Assembly (NCBI RefSeq): GCF_015706575.1
Contig: NW_024037059.1
Span: forward strand, 11,321,730-11,385,729
Length of the DNA: 64,000 nucleotides
Reading direction: 5' to 3'
DNA from: Patiria miniata
Lineage: Eukaryota > Echinodermata > Asteroidea > Valvatida > Asterinidae
The translations under genes and the position numbers were made by a program. Below are positions 22,566 through 32,500 of this stretch, piece after piece. Each line of letters begins with the position of its first letter. The stretch's first letter is position 1. Below the pieces are notes generated by a model, which saw only the letters and a list, made by a program, of their open reading frames with translations, made no database searches and had not been told where the DNA came from.

Positions 22566-22706
22566 CTGTTAACTATGTAATTGACAAGGGCATACGGATC
22601 TCTGAAGGCAGCAATGCTGTCATCAGCTTCTTGAAGCACTTGTTCCGTTCTTATGGATTGGGAAAATCCACTGCCCATCTCCATAGTTGCAGTGGACAAA
22701 ACAAAA
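22566..22706 (+). pseudogene. fragment of the CSGQNK-type transposase family
   Basis: VNYVIDKGIRISEGSNAVIS then FLKHLFRSYGLGKSTAHLHS and CSGQNK is the same protein segment as 57150-57305 in the unit at 54.3-57.5 kb (VNYFIDEG, KGSNSVLSYL, HLHCDNCSGQNK). Two residues, including the conserved Asp of the HxDNCSGQNK motif, are missing here, so a 6-base deletion removed a putative catalytic residue. Stops follow at once. Confidence 0.75.
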
Positions 22707-23619
22707 CAATGAAAGCTGCATAACTATCATGGATAAGACTATAAATAAAACAACTTGTTTATCCAATGGCCAAGTACAAATATTGTATAGTTCTCTAAGC
22801 TTTCATTCTCTGGGTCTGCAACAGCAAACTCTCCTTCCTCTTCTGGCACATGATAGAGCTGGAGTCACAGGCAAATGTGTTCATCCACCAAAATGAAGAG
22901 TGCATTGTCACCACAAAAGAAGACAGGAAACAGCAAATCTGGCAGCTCTTCAAGATTTTGTTTTCTAAGGAAGAGTTGTCTGTTGAAACACTACAATGTA
23001 GCACTGGTCCTGAGGGACTGGACCATTCTATATTTAATGTAATTTCATGTAATGGAACGACAGCTAAGCAAACAGAGTTTGTCATCTCTCAGGCAGGCCA
23101 TCATCAGAAAGCTTACAGTCTTCCAGCACCAAGCACAGAAAGTTGTCCACATCAGTTGATTTTTTTAATGTAGTTTTAAGTTCTATTATTTCTTTTCTTT
23201 CTGAATGCTAATTTACATGTACCTTGCATGAATTAGTTATCATCTTCCACCACGTCAGTAAGCTCCTCATTTAAAACAGAATTTCCTTCTTTTCATCTTC
23301 CAATGCAATGCCATTATGTGAAACTTGTATTAGTATTTGTGATGTTTTTTGCCTTGCGAATAACGCAAAAGTTGTAGCAGGGTAGCATTTCCCAACAATA
23401 CTTTGAACAATAATTGTTTGAGGGAGCAGTGTTACTAAGCATATACATGTAGTAGCAAAATGCTACCTTCTGACAACTCTTAAGGCATGTAAGGAAACAC
23501 ATGCATTACTCAGTGTAAAACACCTAGACACTCACATCAGCTTTTACACAATGTTTGTGTTTTCAAAATTCATGAAAAGGTCAACATTGCTGCTGAAACT
23601 AAAAGGGACTCAGTGTCAA
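22707..23619. other. mostly non-coding; one unassigned ORF
   Basis: 22850-23170 is open for 107 codons (NVFIHQNEECIVTTKEDRKQ and onward) with no recognisable family and no clear splice context. Confidence 0.35.
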
Positions 23620-23862
23620 GCAGCTGTATATGGACGGAGCGGCAATGGTTGGATTGACTTGGAGTGGGTGGCCACTGATTTTCTCCATTCTTGAAGAAAA
23701 ATGCCATCAAGCTCCCTTGGTGCTCTTCATTGACGGTCACAGTACACATTTCAATTTAGGGACGACCACATTCTGTAAAGAATACAAGATCATCTTGCAC
23801 TGCCTGCTCCCACACACAAAACATGTCCTGCAGCCTCTTGATGTTACCTGCTTCAAATAAAC
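23620..23862 (+). pseudogene. pogo/Jerky-type DDE transposase fragment
   Basis: SGWPLIFSILEEKCH then LVLFIDGHSTHFNL (about 23722), CLLPHTKHVLQPLDVTCF (about 23805) match the DDE_1 core of pogo-like transposases (family forms: LLLDGHSSH, LPPHTTHxLQPLDVGVF). The Asp of FIDGH is the second catalytic Asp. The frame ends at a TAA immediately after, and the preceding and following parts are degraded. Confidence 0.8.
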
Positions 23863-25052
23863 AGGTCAGACAGGAGTTTGGCCAGTCTCCTTAAAAATGC
23901 ATCCCTTTAATAACAAACCTTGCTGATAAAATTGGGAAAACACTTTAAGTCCTTCGAAGAAAAAGCCCTGGGACATTGTCCAACAGGAATGCTCACACTT
24001 TAGTGAGGAGTGAATCTGAAGTTGTACATGTACATGTATCTTCCGATTTATTCAGTATACATTACTGGGATTATCTGCTACAAATGGATTTGCGGAGGAG
24101 GATTCTCTGGATTTGTAAGCTTTCTTAGAGGAACTGCTAAGGACAAACTGGGACTTTAAAATTATAAAAGGAAGTCAATGGTACTTGTTTTTCAAATATT
24201 TAAAAGCTGAACATAAGCTACATATGCAACAACTTAAGTTTATGATCAGCATTCGAGGGATGGCTGCACATGACTGGAACCATTTTCACTACAAGGAAAT
24301 TCTTCAAGAAATAATGAGTGCCCATGCTTGATTGTTCCTTGCTCTATGATTAAGCCTGGTGTGCAACCTTACATAATCTGCACCTAATTTCACATTCACA
24401 AGTCTTAATTAATATTTGCTACGACATTAATGTAACTCGGCGCATCATTTTCGTTTCATCTGTAATGGTTTGCTTTGAGACTTAGAAGCCTTGTGAGCCT
24501 GTCAAGTTGCTGTATTTGCCATGTTTGCTGCATCCACATTATTTTGTCTGCAGTGACCAAAAAAAACCCCACCCATTTATGATTACAATCATCAACCTTT
24601 ATTGTACACTTTTTTCAATGGTAATATTTTGTTTTTTAACTGAAAATGTAAAGATTTTTTTATTAAGAATAATTTTTGTGCACATGATGAGGACAATTGT
24701 GTTTGTAGTCCATGTATTTTAAGTCAATTTTTGATACAGTTTATAATGCAGGCAAGTTTCATTCCCCAGGATAATATCTCTCCGGCCCTTGCCAAGTTTG
24801 TCATCAAAGGCTTAAGAAATGCAGCTGCAAGACAAAGCTCAAAGAGAGAGAGGATCTGATCAAGACTTTTGTGAGTGCGTCGCCAACCAACATACTTTTG
24901 ACAACAGGAAAATGTGAGTATTGCTCATTTGGTTGCATATTGTGTTGCAAGTAAGTTCTTGCATAACCAAATAGGAATTGTGTAGGAAAATGTTCATGGG
25001 GTACATGTACATTGAACTGTTACATTAACCACAAACATTTCTTTCTCTCATC
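23863..25052. other. mostly non-coding, possible degraded exons
   Basis: 24100-24320 can be read as DFKIIKGSQWYLFFKYLKAE with flanking stops, and 24755-24905 as ISPALAKFVIKGLRNAAARQ after an in-phase CAG; both look like protein remnants but I cannot name them. Confidence 0.35.
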
Positions 25053-26050
25053 ACATATAGGTCATCATGTCAACACTACATATTTCGCTTGACGTCTTTA
25101 AGAAATTATTTGATGCATTCGAAAGCACTTGTCATGGGATGGATGTGCAGTTGTTCCAGCTCCGTGTTGCTGCAGCCGACACGGAACAGGGCAACAACTT
25201 TGAATCCTGCATCCATGAAGAAAGCAAGTGACAACAAATCCCAAAAGACCTGGATGAGAAGGGCTCTGAGCTTAGCGACGCTGAAGACGAACTACATGTA
25301 CCTCTGCATGAACTCACTGGATGCTTGAATGTTGAAGGCTATCCCTTCTACATCCGAAGTGTGATGTGGTTGTTCATTTGCATTGCTTGTCAGAAGCCAA
25401 TCTCTGGAAAAGGAAATCTACAAATTATTAGAAATTATAATATCGACACATTTGTATCTTGAAGCTCACTACTGCTGCTTGTATTGTACAGCTAGCAAAG
25501 CACAAATGCAGGAGTCTCGATCAGAGACAGTCGCATAATCCATCACAGACAATGCAATCCATTGAAGACAACTACCGTCCCTTTGAACAAGATGGAAGAC
25601 TTCAGCAGAGAGCAAAAGACGTTTCAAACAGCATCATTCATCGTCCACTTATGCCTGTTGAGATCAGCCATGTAAATTCTTGCATAACCAAATGGGATTT
25701 TTGTAAGAAAATATACTTGGAAATGTACCGGAACATCGAACTGTTCGATGAACAATGAACCTTTTTATCATCCTGTCCACACTACACATTTTGCTTGGTC
25801 CTTGAAGAAATTATTTGATGCCTTTGATGTGCAGTTGTTACAGCTCCTTGTTGCTGCAGATGACACACAGCAGGGCAATAACTCTGAATCCTGCATCAAT
25901 GACGAATCCAAGCGACAACAACAAATCCAAAAAGACGTGGATGAGAAGTGCTCTGAGCTTAATGATGTTGAAGACGAACTACCTCTGCATGTTCGGCAAA
26001 CTGCTGCAGAAAATATGGAAGAGGTTTTACTGTGGATACGAGGGCGCCCT
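25053..26050 (+). pseudogene. tandemly duplicated coiled-coil exon (copies at 25053-25330 and 25770-26050)
   Basis: Both copies start from CATC(A/C)TGTC(A/C)ACACTAC, continue through AAGAAATTATTTGATGC and encode DVQL(F/L)QLxVAA(A/D)DTxQGNNxESCI, then an acidic, helix-forming LDEKGSELSDAEDEL or VDEKCSELNDVEDEL. They are about 717 bases apart. Copy 1 has an in-frame stop (AAGTGACAACAA at about 25227), copy 2 is open for 182 codons. The upstream flank of copy 1 has an AG-type acceptor. No known catalytic motif. The location directly before the two BEN-like exons suggests they belong to the same gene family. Confidence 0.55.
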
Positions 26051-26389
26051 TACTTGACAGTATTGTATTGGAGTGTTTTCCTGAAGAGACACATTACACA
26101 ATACATTGAGTTGCTGATACTGATTTTTATTATTATTCTTCGGTTCCTGCACTCCACCACTAGAGCAGTTCATTACATCAGTCAGCCGCGCTGTGACTGT
26201 GGCATTCCAGTATTGCGAGCAGTCATTAATAGCACATTATATGAAGATTTGCACATTTGTTGCATGAAAAGCACAGATTACATCCACACTATGTGAAAAA
26301 AAATGATTGGATAAGACCTGGTGAACCTACACTACGCAAGCGTTTCACCAACAAAGTTGGGAACACCAGCAGGGATCTAAATATACATT

Positions 26390-27468
26390 TTTATGACTCG
26401 ACAATCACAACACCATGCCTAATACGTTTGGCCAAGACCCCTCACTAAATATTTGTTCACAAAATGTCTGCTTTGACCCTTAATCATAGCTAACATTTGT
26501 TACCGATCCAAAGGATGGTAACAAATACAAACACATCAAAGTCAACAAGCACTGCGTGCGGGATGCAATATAGAAGGCTAACATCGCAAAGGAGCCTGGC
26601 AGTTCCCTCCTAAATAGCTTGATTGGGCTAGTCTTCTCCACTGAGGAACTTGCCCAGTCTTCCAGACTGGGCATCATGGATGCCGGGAAAGCAAATGCCC
26701 TTGACGCTACCAAAGTGTATGCTATTAAAGAAAACTGCTGGATTTGTTTTGCTGGAATATTTTTCACCCCAGAGGCATGCACGAGGAACCAACCCAGTGC
26801 TAAGGTGCCGAGATTGAGAAAGCTCTTGGGGAATACCTCCAACGGACTCCAATCCTGACCTTTCTTTTATGTTTTCCTTTGTTATTCCATTTCTTTGTAA
26901 ATGAATGGGCTGCATAATAAGAAGAACATTTACATAGCATGAAGTTTCCATCAAGTGTTTTGGTGCACCCCTCTTGATATATTATGGTATGCCAGTCTTG
27001 CCATTAGTTATAATTTTAATATGTAGGTATCCAAATCGAACAGTCTATTGGATAAATATTTTGACTTTTGATTTTTATCAAAATATTGACAGCCTGATTG
27101 CAATTAGGATTCAAAATGTATGTTTTTGTGAATTGACAATCACCACACCATGCCTAATACGTTTGGCCAAGACCCCTCACTAAATATTTGTTCACAAAAT
27201 GTCTGCTTTGAACCTTAATCAAAGCTAACATTTGTTACCGATTCAAAGAATAGTAACAAATACAAAAAACCACATCAAAGTCAACAAGTACCGCATGCGG
27301 GATGCAATACAGAAGGCTAACATTGCAAAGGAGCCTGGCAGTTCCCTCCTAAATAGCCTGATTGGGCTTGTCTTCTCCACTGGGGAACTTGCCGAGTCTT
27401 CCGAACCTACCATCAAGGATGCCAGGAAAGCAAATGCCTTTGACGCTACCAAAGTGTATGCTATTAAG
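26390..27468 (+). pseudogene. tandemly duplicated BEN-like domain exon (26497-26730 and 27231-27468)
   Basis: Each copy encodes YKxHIKVNK and then PGSSLLNSLIGLVFST, EELA(Q/E)SS and ANA(L/F)DATKVYAIK. The order K-V-N-K, LLxxLxxxVFxxEEL, and a terminal (A)LDxxKVxAIK is that of the BEN domain (a DNA-binding or chromatin-adaptor fold). Copy 1 has TAG where copy 2 has CAG (about 26570), so copy 1 is broken. The duplicated block starts about 110 bases upstream at ACAATCAC and spans about 340 bases; spacing is about 734 bases. Copy 2 ends at AAG|GTAATT, a plausible donor. Confidence 0.6.
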
Positions 27469-27574
27469 GTAATTGCTGTATTTGTTTTGCTTTATACTTT
27501 TGTGTGCTCAAGGTACCTTCAAAAGGGCATACATCAGTACAAGTAGTATAGTAAGAGCATTTCAGTACCCCGTT

Positions 27575-27669
27575 GAGGTGGCATGAGGTGGCACCATGAG
27601 GTGGCATGAGGTGGGATGAGGTGGCATGAGGTGGCACCATGAGGTGGCATGAGGTGGCATGAGGTGGCT
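27575..27669. repeat. GAGGTGGCAT minisatellite
   Basis: About nine tandem units of GAGGTGGCAT, two of them extended to GAGGTGGCACCAT and one with GGGAT in place of GGCAT. Confidence 0.9.
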
Positions 27670-27674
27670 CCGGA

Positions 27675-27870
27675 AATTGAGTTTTTTTTTTTTTTTTTTT
27701 ATTGTTATAATTTGTTTATGTTATTTATTTTTTAATTAATATTATTTTTATTATTATTATTAAATTATTTTTTTTAATTTTTTTTTTTTAAATTTTTTTA
27801 AATTTTTTTTAAATTTTTTAATTTTTTGTATTTTTAATTTTTTTTAATTTTTTTAAATTTGTGTTGTTGT
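27675..27870. repeat. T-rich low-complexity tract
   Basis: Nearly 200 bases of T with A interruptions, TTTAATTTTTTT-like units; no coding content. Confidence 0.9.
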
Positions 27871-27892
27871 TTGTATTGGTATATGTATGTAG

Positions 27893-28085
27893 TCATGGAG
27901 CCACGTTAGTGGCGACAGTGAGCTCACGCTAGTGAACCCGAACGGAGTGGGCAGTGGAGTAAGCCTCGAGACTTGTCTCGAGGGTTGCGAGCGAGCGACG
28001 AAGTCGCGAGCACATGTTCTAACAAGTCGGACGTTACAGGAGGTAAGCAGGTTGTGAAGTCACAGGCAGGTTCTGACAAGAACGT
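27893..28085. other. GC-richer block with several palindromes
   Basis: A composition break from T-rich DNA to balanced DNA with short palindromes: GTGAGCTCAC at about 27918, a 9-bp stem with a 2-base loop CCTCGAGACTTGTCTCGAGG at 27964-27983, and GCGAGCGACGAAGTCGCGAGC close after it. It could be the left boundary of the polymerase-bearing element that follows, but no matching right end was found. Confidence 0.45.
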
Positions 28086-28540
28086 AACAAACAACACATA
28101 TGCTTTCTTAATCAGTAAAGACGGATTTTTTTTCTCCAATTCCTAAGTCTGAGCTATTTATAACCCCAATCTTTGTTCAATTCTAAGACCGGTGCCAGCG
28201 CTCCGTGGCAAGGGCCCCGTAATTGCCCGAGAAACTTCCACAACAAACAACACATATGCTTTCTTAATCAGTAAAGACGGATTTTTTTTTTTCTCCAATT
28301 CCTAAGTCTGAGCTATTTATAACCCCAATCTTTGTTCAATTCTAAGACCGGTGCCAGTGCTCCGTGGCAAGGGCCCCGTAATTGCCCGAGAAACTTCCAC
28401 AACAAACAACACATATGCTTTCTTAATCAGTAAAGACGGATTTTTTTTTCCTTCTGATTCCTTAGTCTGAGCTGTTTATAACCCCAATCTTTGTTCTTAT
28501 TCTTAGACCGATGCCATCGTTTTGTGGCAAGGGTCTGTGG
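28086..28540 (+). repeat. three ~157-bp direct repeats upstream of the polymerase gene
   Basis: Copies begin at 28086, 28242 and 28401 with AACAAACAACACATATGC. Each contains AGTAAAGACGGATTTTTTTT, CTGAG then CTATTTATAACCCC, and a GC-rich end GGTGCCAG(C/T)GCTCCGTGGC. Copies 1 and 2 are nearly identical; copy 3 drifts after 28440. The last copy lies about 170-300 bases before the first coding exon, the position expected for a promoter or terminal repeat array. Confidence 0.9.
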
Positions 28541-29005
28541 AATGCCGTTACCAAGGTATCTTTTCAACATACGGTTTTCCTCCGAGGATATAACATGGGC
28601 GATCGCACGATTCGTTCATCAATGATCTCCGAGAGTCACCATTCAACATCTCCAAATCAGCTTTTGCCGTCCTTACTTTACATTAAACTTCATCAATAGT
28701 TTGTTATCATGTCTCAGCCATGGGAGAGTCCTGACTACACCGAAAGTGAGTTGGAGGAAATTCAACACATTGCCGACGAGATGTATGAAAATGTAAGTAC
28801 AAGTTATAGTTTTTCTGTACAAGTGTTATTTAGTCCTGTGTTGCCTAATATTTTCTAAGCATTATTGTCGTTGCTTGACATTTTCCTTTGCGTATGTGAT
28901 CATCGATTGACGAGTGGTGATTGTTGCTTTTGTTTTCTCTTTTGTTTTTTTGGTTTTTTTTTCTTCTTTTTTTTTCTTCTTTTTCCGTACGTCAATGCCG
29001 TGTGG

Positions 29006-29006
<1 letters not shown>

Positions 29007-29036
<30 letters not shown>
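29007..29036. repeat. (TG)n microsatellite in intron 1 of the polymerase gene
   Basis: About 13-14 TG dinucleotides following TGTGGT, preceded by a T-rich tract at 28935-28985. Confidence 0.95.
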
Positions 29037-29040
<4 letters not shown>

Positions 29041-29350
29041 GTTATTACGCCAGCATTTGTCTTTGTTATTAATGAAACCGCTTTTTGAAGTTGGGTTTGA
29101 AGTCACACCTGTTCCTTTTGCATGCGTGTGAGCATGAAGACAGATTGTTGGTCGAATATTTATTTGTATTTTATTCTCTATTTATAAATAGGGTGGTGTG
29201 TTTGTGTACAACCCTGACGACTTTCCTCCTCTGAGACCGATTCATGAAGCTCCTGTATTAGACAACGGAGTTGATGAGGTACGTAAACAGTTCACGGTTT
29301 TTCGTTTTTTTATCTTACCCTCTTCGGTAGTCAAAACGTACATGTGAAGA

Positions 29351-29575
29351 CTTGTCCATCCTCTGTCATGACGTCAGACCTGTTGTCCTTGTAACATACT
29401 GGAGAGTATAAAACAAGTCTGGACTTGCCGATACTTGTTGTTGCCGTCACCGTCTGTCTTTGTCCATCCTCTGTCATGACGTCAGACTTGTTGTCATTGT
29501 AACATACTGGAGAGTATAAAACAAGTCTGGACTTGCCGATACTTGTTGTTGCCGTCACCGTCTTTCTTTTGTTCA
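29351..29575 (+). promoter_or_regulatory. tandemly duplicated CRE + TATA promoter-like module inside intron 2
   Basis: Two 108-bp copies with about 97% identity by eye. Each has a full palindromic CRE (TGACGTCA at 29369-29376 and 29477-29484), a TATAAAA box 38 bases later (29407 and 29515), and 30-45 bases downstream TTGCCGATACTTGTTG and GCCGTCACCGTCT. This is the spacing of a bona fide RNA polymerase II promoter. An ATG at 29592 follows the second copy. It lies within the intron of the zinc-finger/polymerase gene, upstream of exon 3, so it could be an internal promoter, a promoter of a nested insertion, or a solo relic. Confidence 0.6.
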
Positions 29576-32500
29576 TCCTTGTTGGTACATAATGGAATCT
29601 ACGGCCGCTCACACATTGCCGATCAGATTCTTTCATATGTGTGCCACAACACGTTTGGGGTTAGTGACGACCACCACTATACCCTACTTACCTTGTGACA
29701 TTCATTTTATAAGTGTATATATATTTATATTTGTTTTGGGTGTATAGGAACCTTTGGAAGTTCCTTCAAAGAAGAAGATGAAGAGAACCCCAGGTGTGCA
29801 CGAATGTTTGATCTGCAAGAAAACATTCGTCCGCAGAGATGCACTGCAACGACACAAGGCCATCCACACCGGCAAGACAGTAAGCTGCCCCAAGTGCAAT
29901 GCAACATTCCTACGAACCGACAACATGAGACGCCATCTACGCACGCAGCACCAGAATACCGCCGATCAGCCTATCAACGGCAACCATCGGGCCCGGCCGA
30001 CATCATCAGTTACCTCAGTTCAGCACAAACGTAGTGATACTTCAAGACCGGTACCCCCACCCAAACCTACAAACAACACCGATCAGCCGGAGGACCAACC
30101 CGGATGCAGCCATTGGTCCAACCCATTCACACCGGCCCCAGCCCAACCTCATAACAGTCCCGCCGGCCACAGAGAAACTCCACCCTCCTCTCCACCCTCC
30201 TCTCCTTCCACCAATGATCAGTTCCACGAGGACCCTTTGATTTTTCCAGAAGGTGGTGACGATAACATATCTAATATTATTCGAGAAAACTGGGATAGTA
30301 TTAGATCGTACCAGTTGACGGGCCACCCAGTGGAGGATGTGGTTAACATTCAGATCGTACGGTCAGAGAACGACTACAAAAACATTGGTCAGAAAATTCT
30401 CAACAACCTGACCAACGGGGAGTTAATCAACGTATCATTTGGAGCTATTGTTCACCATAATGAGACGGGTGAGCTCCGTTTCTTTGATGCCGCCACCGCC
30501 AGATACTTCCCTGAACCAGTAACTGTTAACAATCATTTGTTCGAGCAGTTTGACCACTCCAACGTTGTCGACTTTGTTTGTCAACATCTGCAAGACTGGT
30601 CACTGGTGACCGTCACCAATGTTCGTTTGTTTATTCGTCACGCTCCAGACCCCCTTCAAGAAGACCCCGAGGAGTTCCCTGCGGAAATGGATGCAGATGG
30701 TGACGAGATAGCCAGAGTATACAGCGACAACTGGGCGGCCATACGAACCCATCACCTGACCGGACGTGTAGTGCAGGACATCTACAATGTACGGATGGAC
30801 CGCCCCGGAGCTTCTTTTGAGAGAATCATGGACTCCATTTTCAAGCAACTAACATGTCGGGGAAAAGTAAACATTTTGTGCGGTTTTATTTTGCGGAATA
30901 ACGAAACTGGTGAGCTGCTATACTTCCGCCCGTCCCATAACAATGCAAGACTATTCCCCACACCGTTTACCATCAGCTGTCAAGATGACATGGATAATTT
31001 AATCCGCGAGCTTGAGGCGATGGATGCGCTAGAACATGTTCGACAACAACGGCCAGACACCAAATGGTCGGTGGTGTCGCTGACCAATATTGCGGTGTAC
31101 GTCAATAAAATGCCGCAATTTTTCATCGGAAATCCACCTCATAACCTACCAGACTTTGTGAAGAACAATAGAGGCGTCAACAGCGTCACCCACAATCACA
31201 ACACTTGGCAGAGGTACAACGACAACCTCTGCTTTTTTCGATGTCTGGCGCTTCACCGAGGGGCGGCGCTTACGGGTTTGGAAAGAGCAACACAGGAATT
31301 GGCTGAAACTTTCCAGCGCTCTACAGGGAAGGATGTCAGCAGAGGAGTGACTCTAGAAGAATAAGTGAGGCAGAGCGAATCTTCGAGATCACAATTCAGG
31401 TTTACAGCCTGACGCAGGGCGAGGATGGTGACGAAAGACTGCAGACACGGGTCCACCTAATCCATCGTTCTCATCGACGTTTCCCCTCAACGCTCTACCT
31501 CAATCTGTTTGAAGACCATTTTTCGTACATTTTTGACTTGAAAAAATACAGTCAAACGTACGAATGCCAGAAATGTAAAATGGTTTTCAACAGATCCTCA
31601 AACCTTCAGCGCCATATACCCACCTGCAACGTAAATGTCAAGCATCGATTTCCCGGCGGCATGTACTCTTTGCCAGAGACAATTTTTGACAAGTTGGAGG
31701 AAGCTGGCATTACAGTCGAGGAGAAGTTGAAATACTACCCGTACCGAGCCAGTACGATTACGAATGTTACTTTGACACTATAGATCAAAATGGCGGTCAG
31801 CAGGGGAAACTGACATGGTGTGCTCGCCACGAGTTGCTGAGTGTCAGTGTCGCAAGCAACGTCCCGAACTTTGACTCTGCGAGATGTTTTGTTTCCGACG
31901 GTGATCCTGCTGAGCTGGTGGGGCGCATGGTAAACTATCTGCATGAGATTAGCGAGGCGGCATTCAATAACCTGACTGAGGAGTTTGAGGACGTGTTCAG
32001 TCGTCTCCAAGAACTGATCGAGCGTCAAGAAAACCAAGTGGGTGATCAGCAGCAGGGACAAGATGACTTACCTACCAAGAAAACACCGGGTGAAAAACTA
32101 CGGGATGAATTGGAGCTCTACCTCGAGGAACTTCCCGTGATCGGCTTCAACTCCAGCAAGTACGACCTGAACGTCATCAAGAAACACTTGTACCAAAAAC
32201 TACAGGAGAATGACGACCCGGTGGAGATGGTGATCAAACGAGGGAGTTCTTACATGGCCCTGAAAACGAAGAAGTTGAAGTTCCTTGACATATCTCACTA
32301 TCTGGCACCCGGGTACTCCTACGAAAAGTTCCTCAAGGCCTATGATTGTGCCAACAATAAAGGGTTCTTTCCGTATGAGTACATGACGGACCTCAACAAG
32401 TTGAATGAACCTGCCCTGCCGCCCCACGCTGCCTTTTTCAGCAACCTGAAGGGGCGAAACATCTCCGAGGAGGACTACCGTTACTGTCAGCGAGTTTGGC

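Noticed and set aside
28900..29106. 68-codon minus-strand ORF with a Thr-His run
   Set aside because: Reads through the TG microsatellite and the T-rich tract of an intron.
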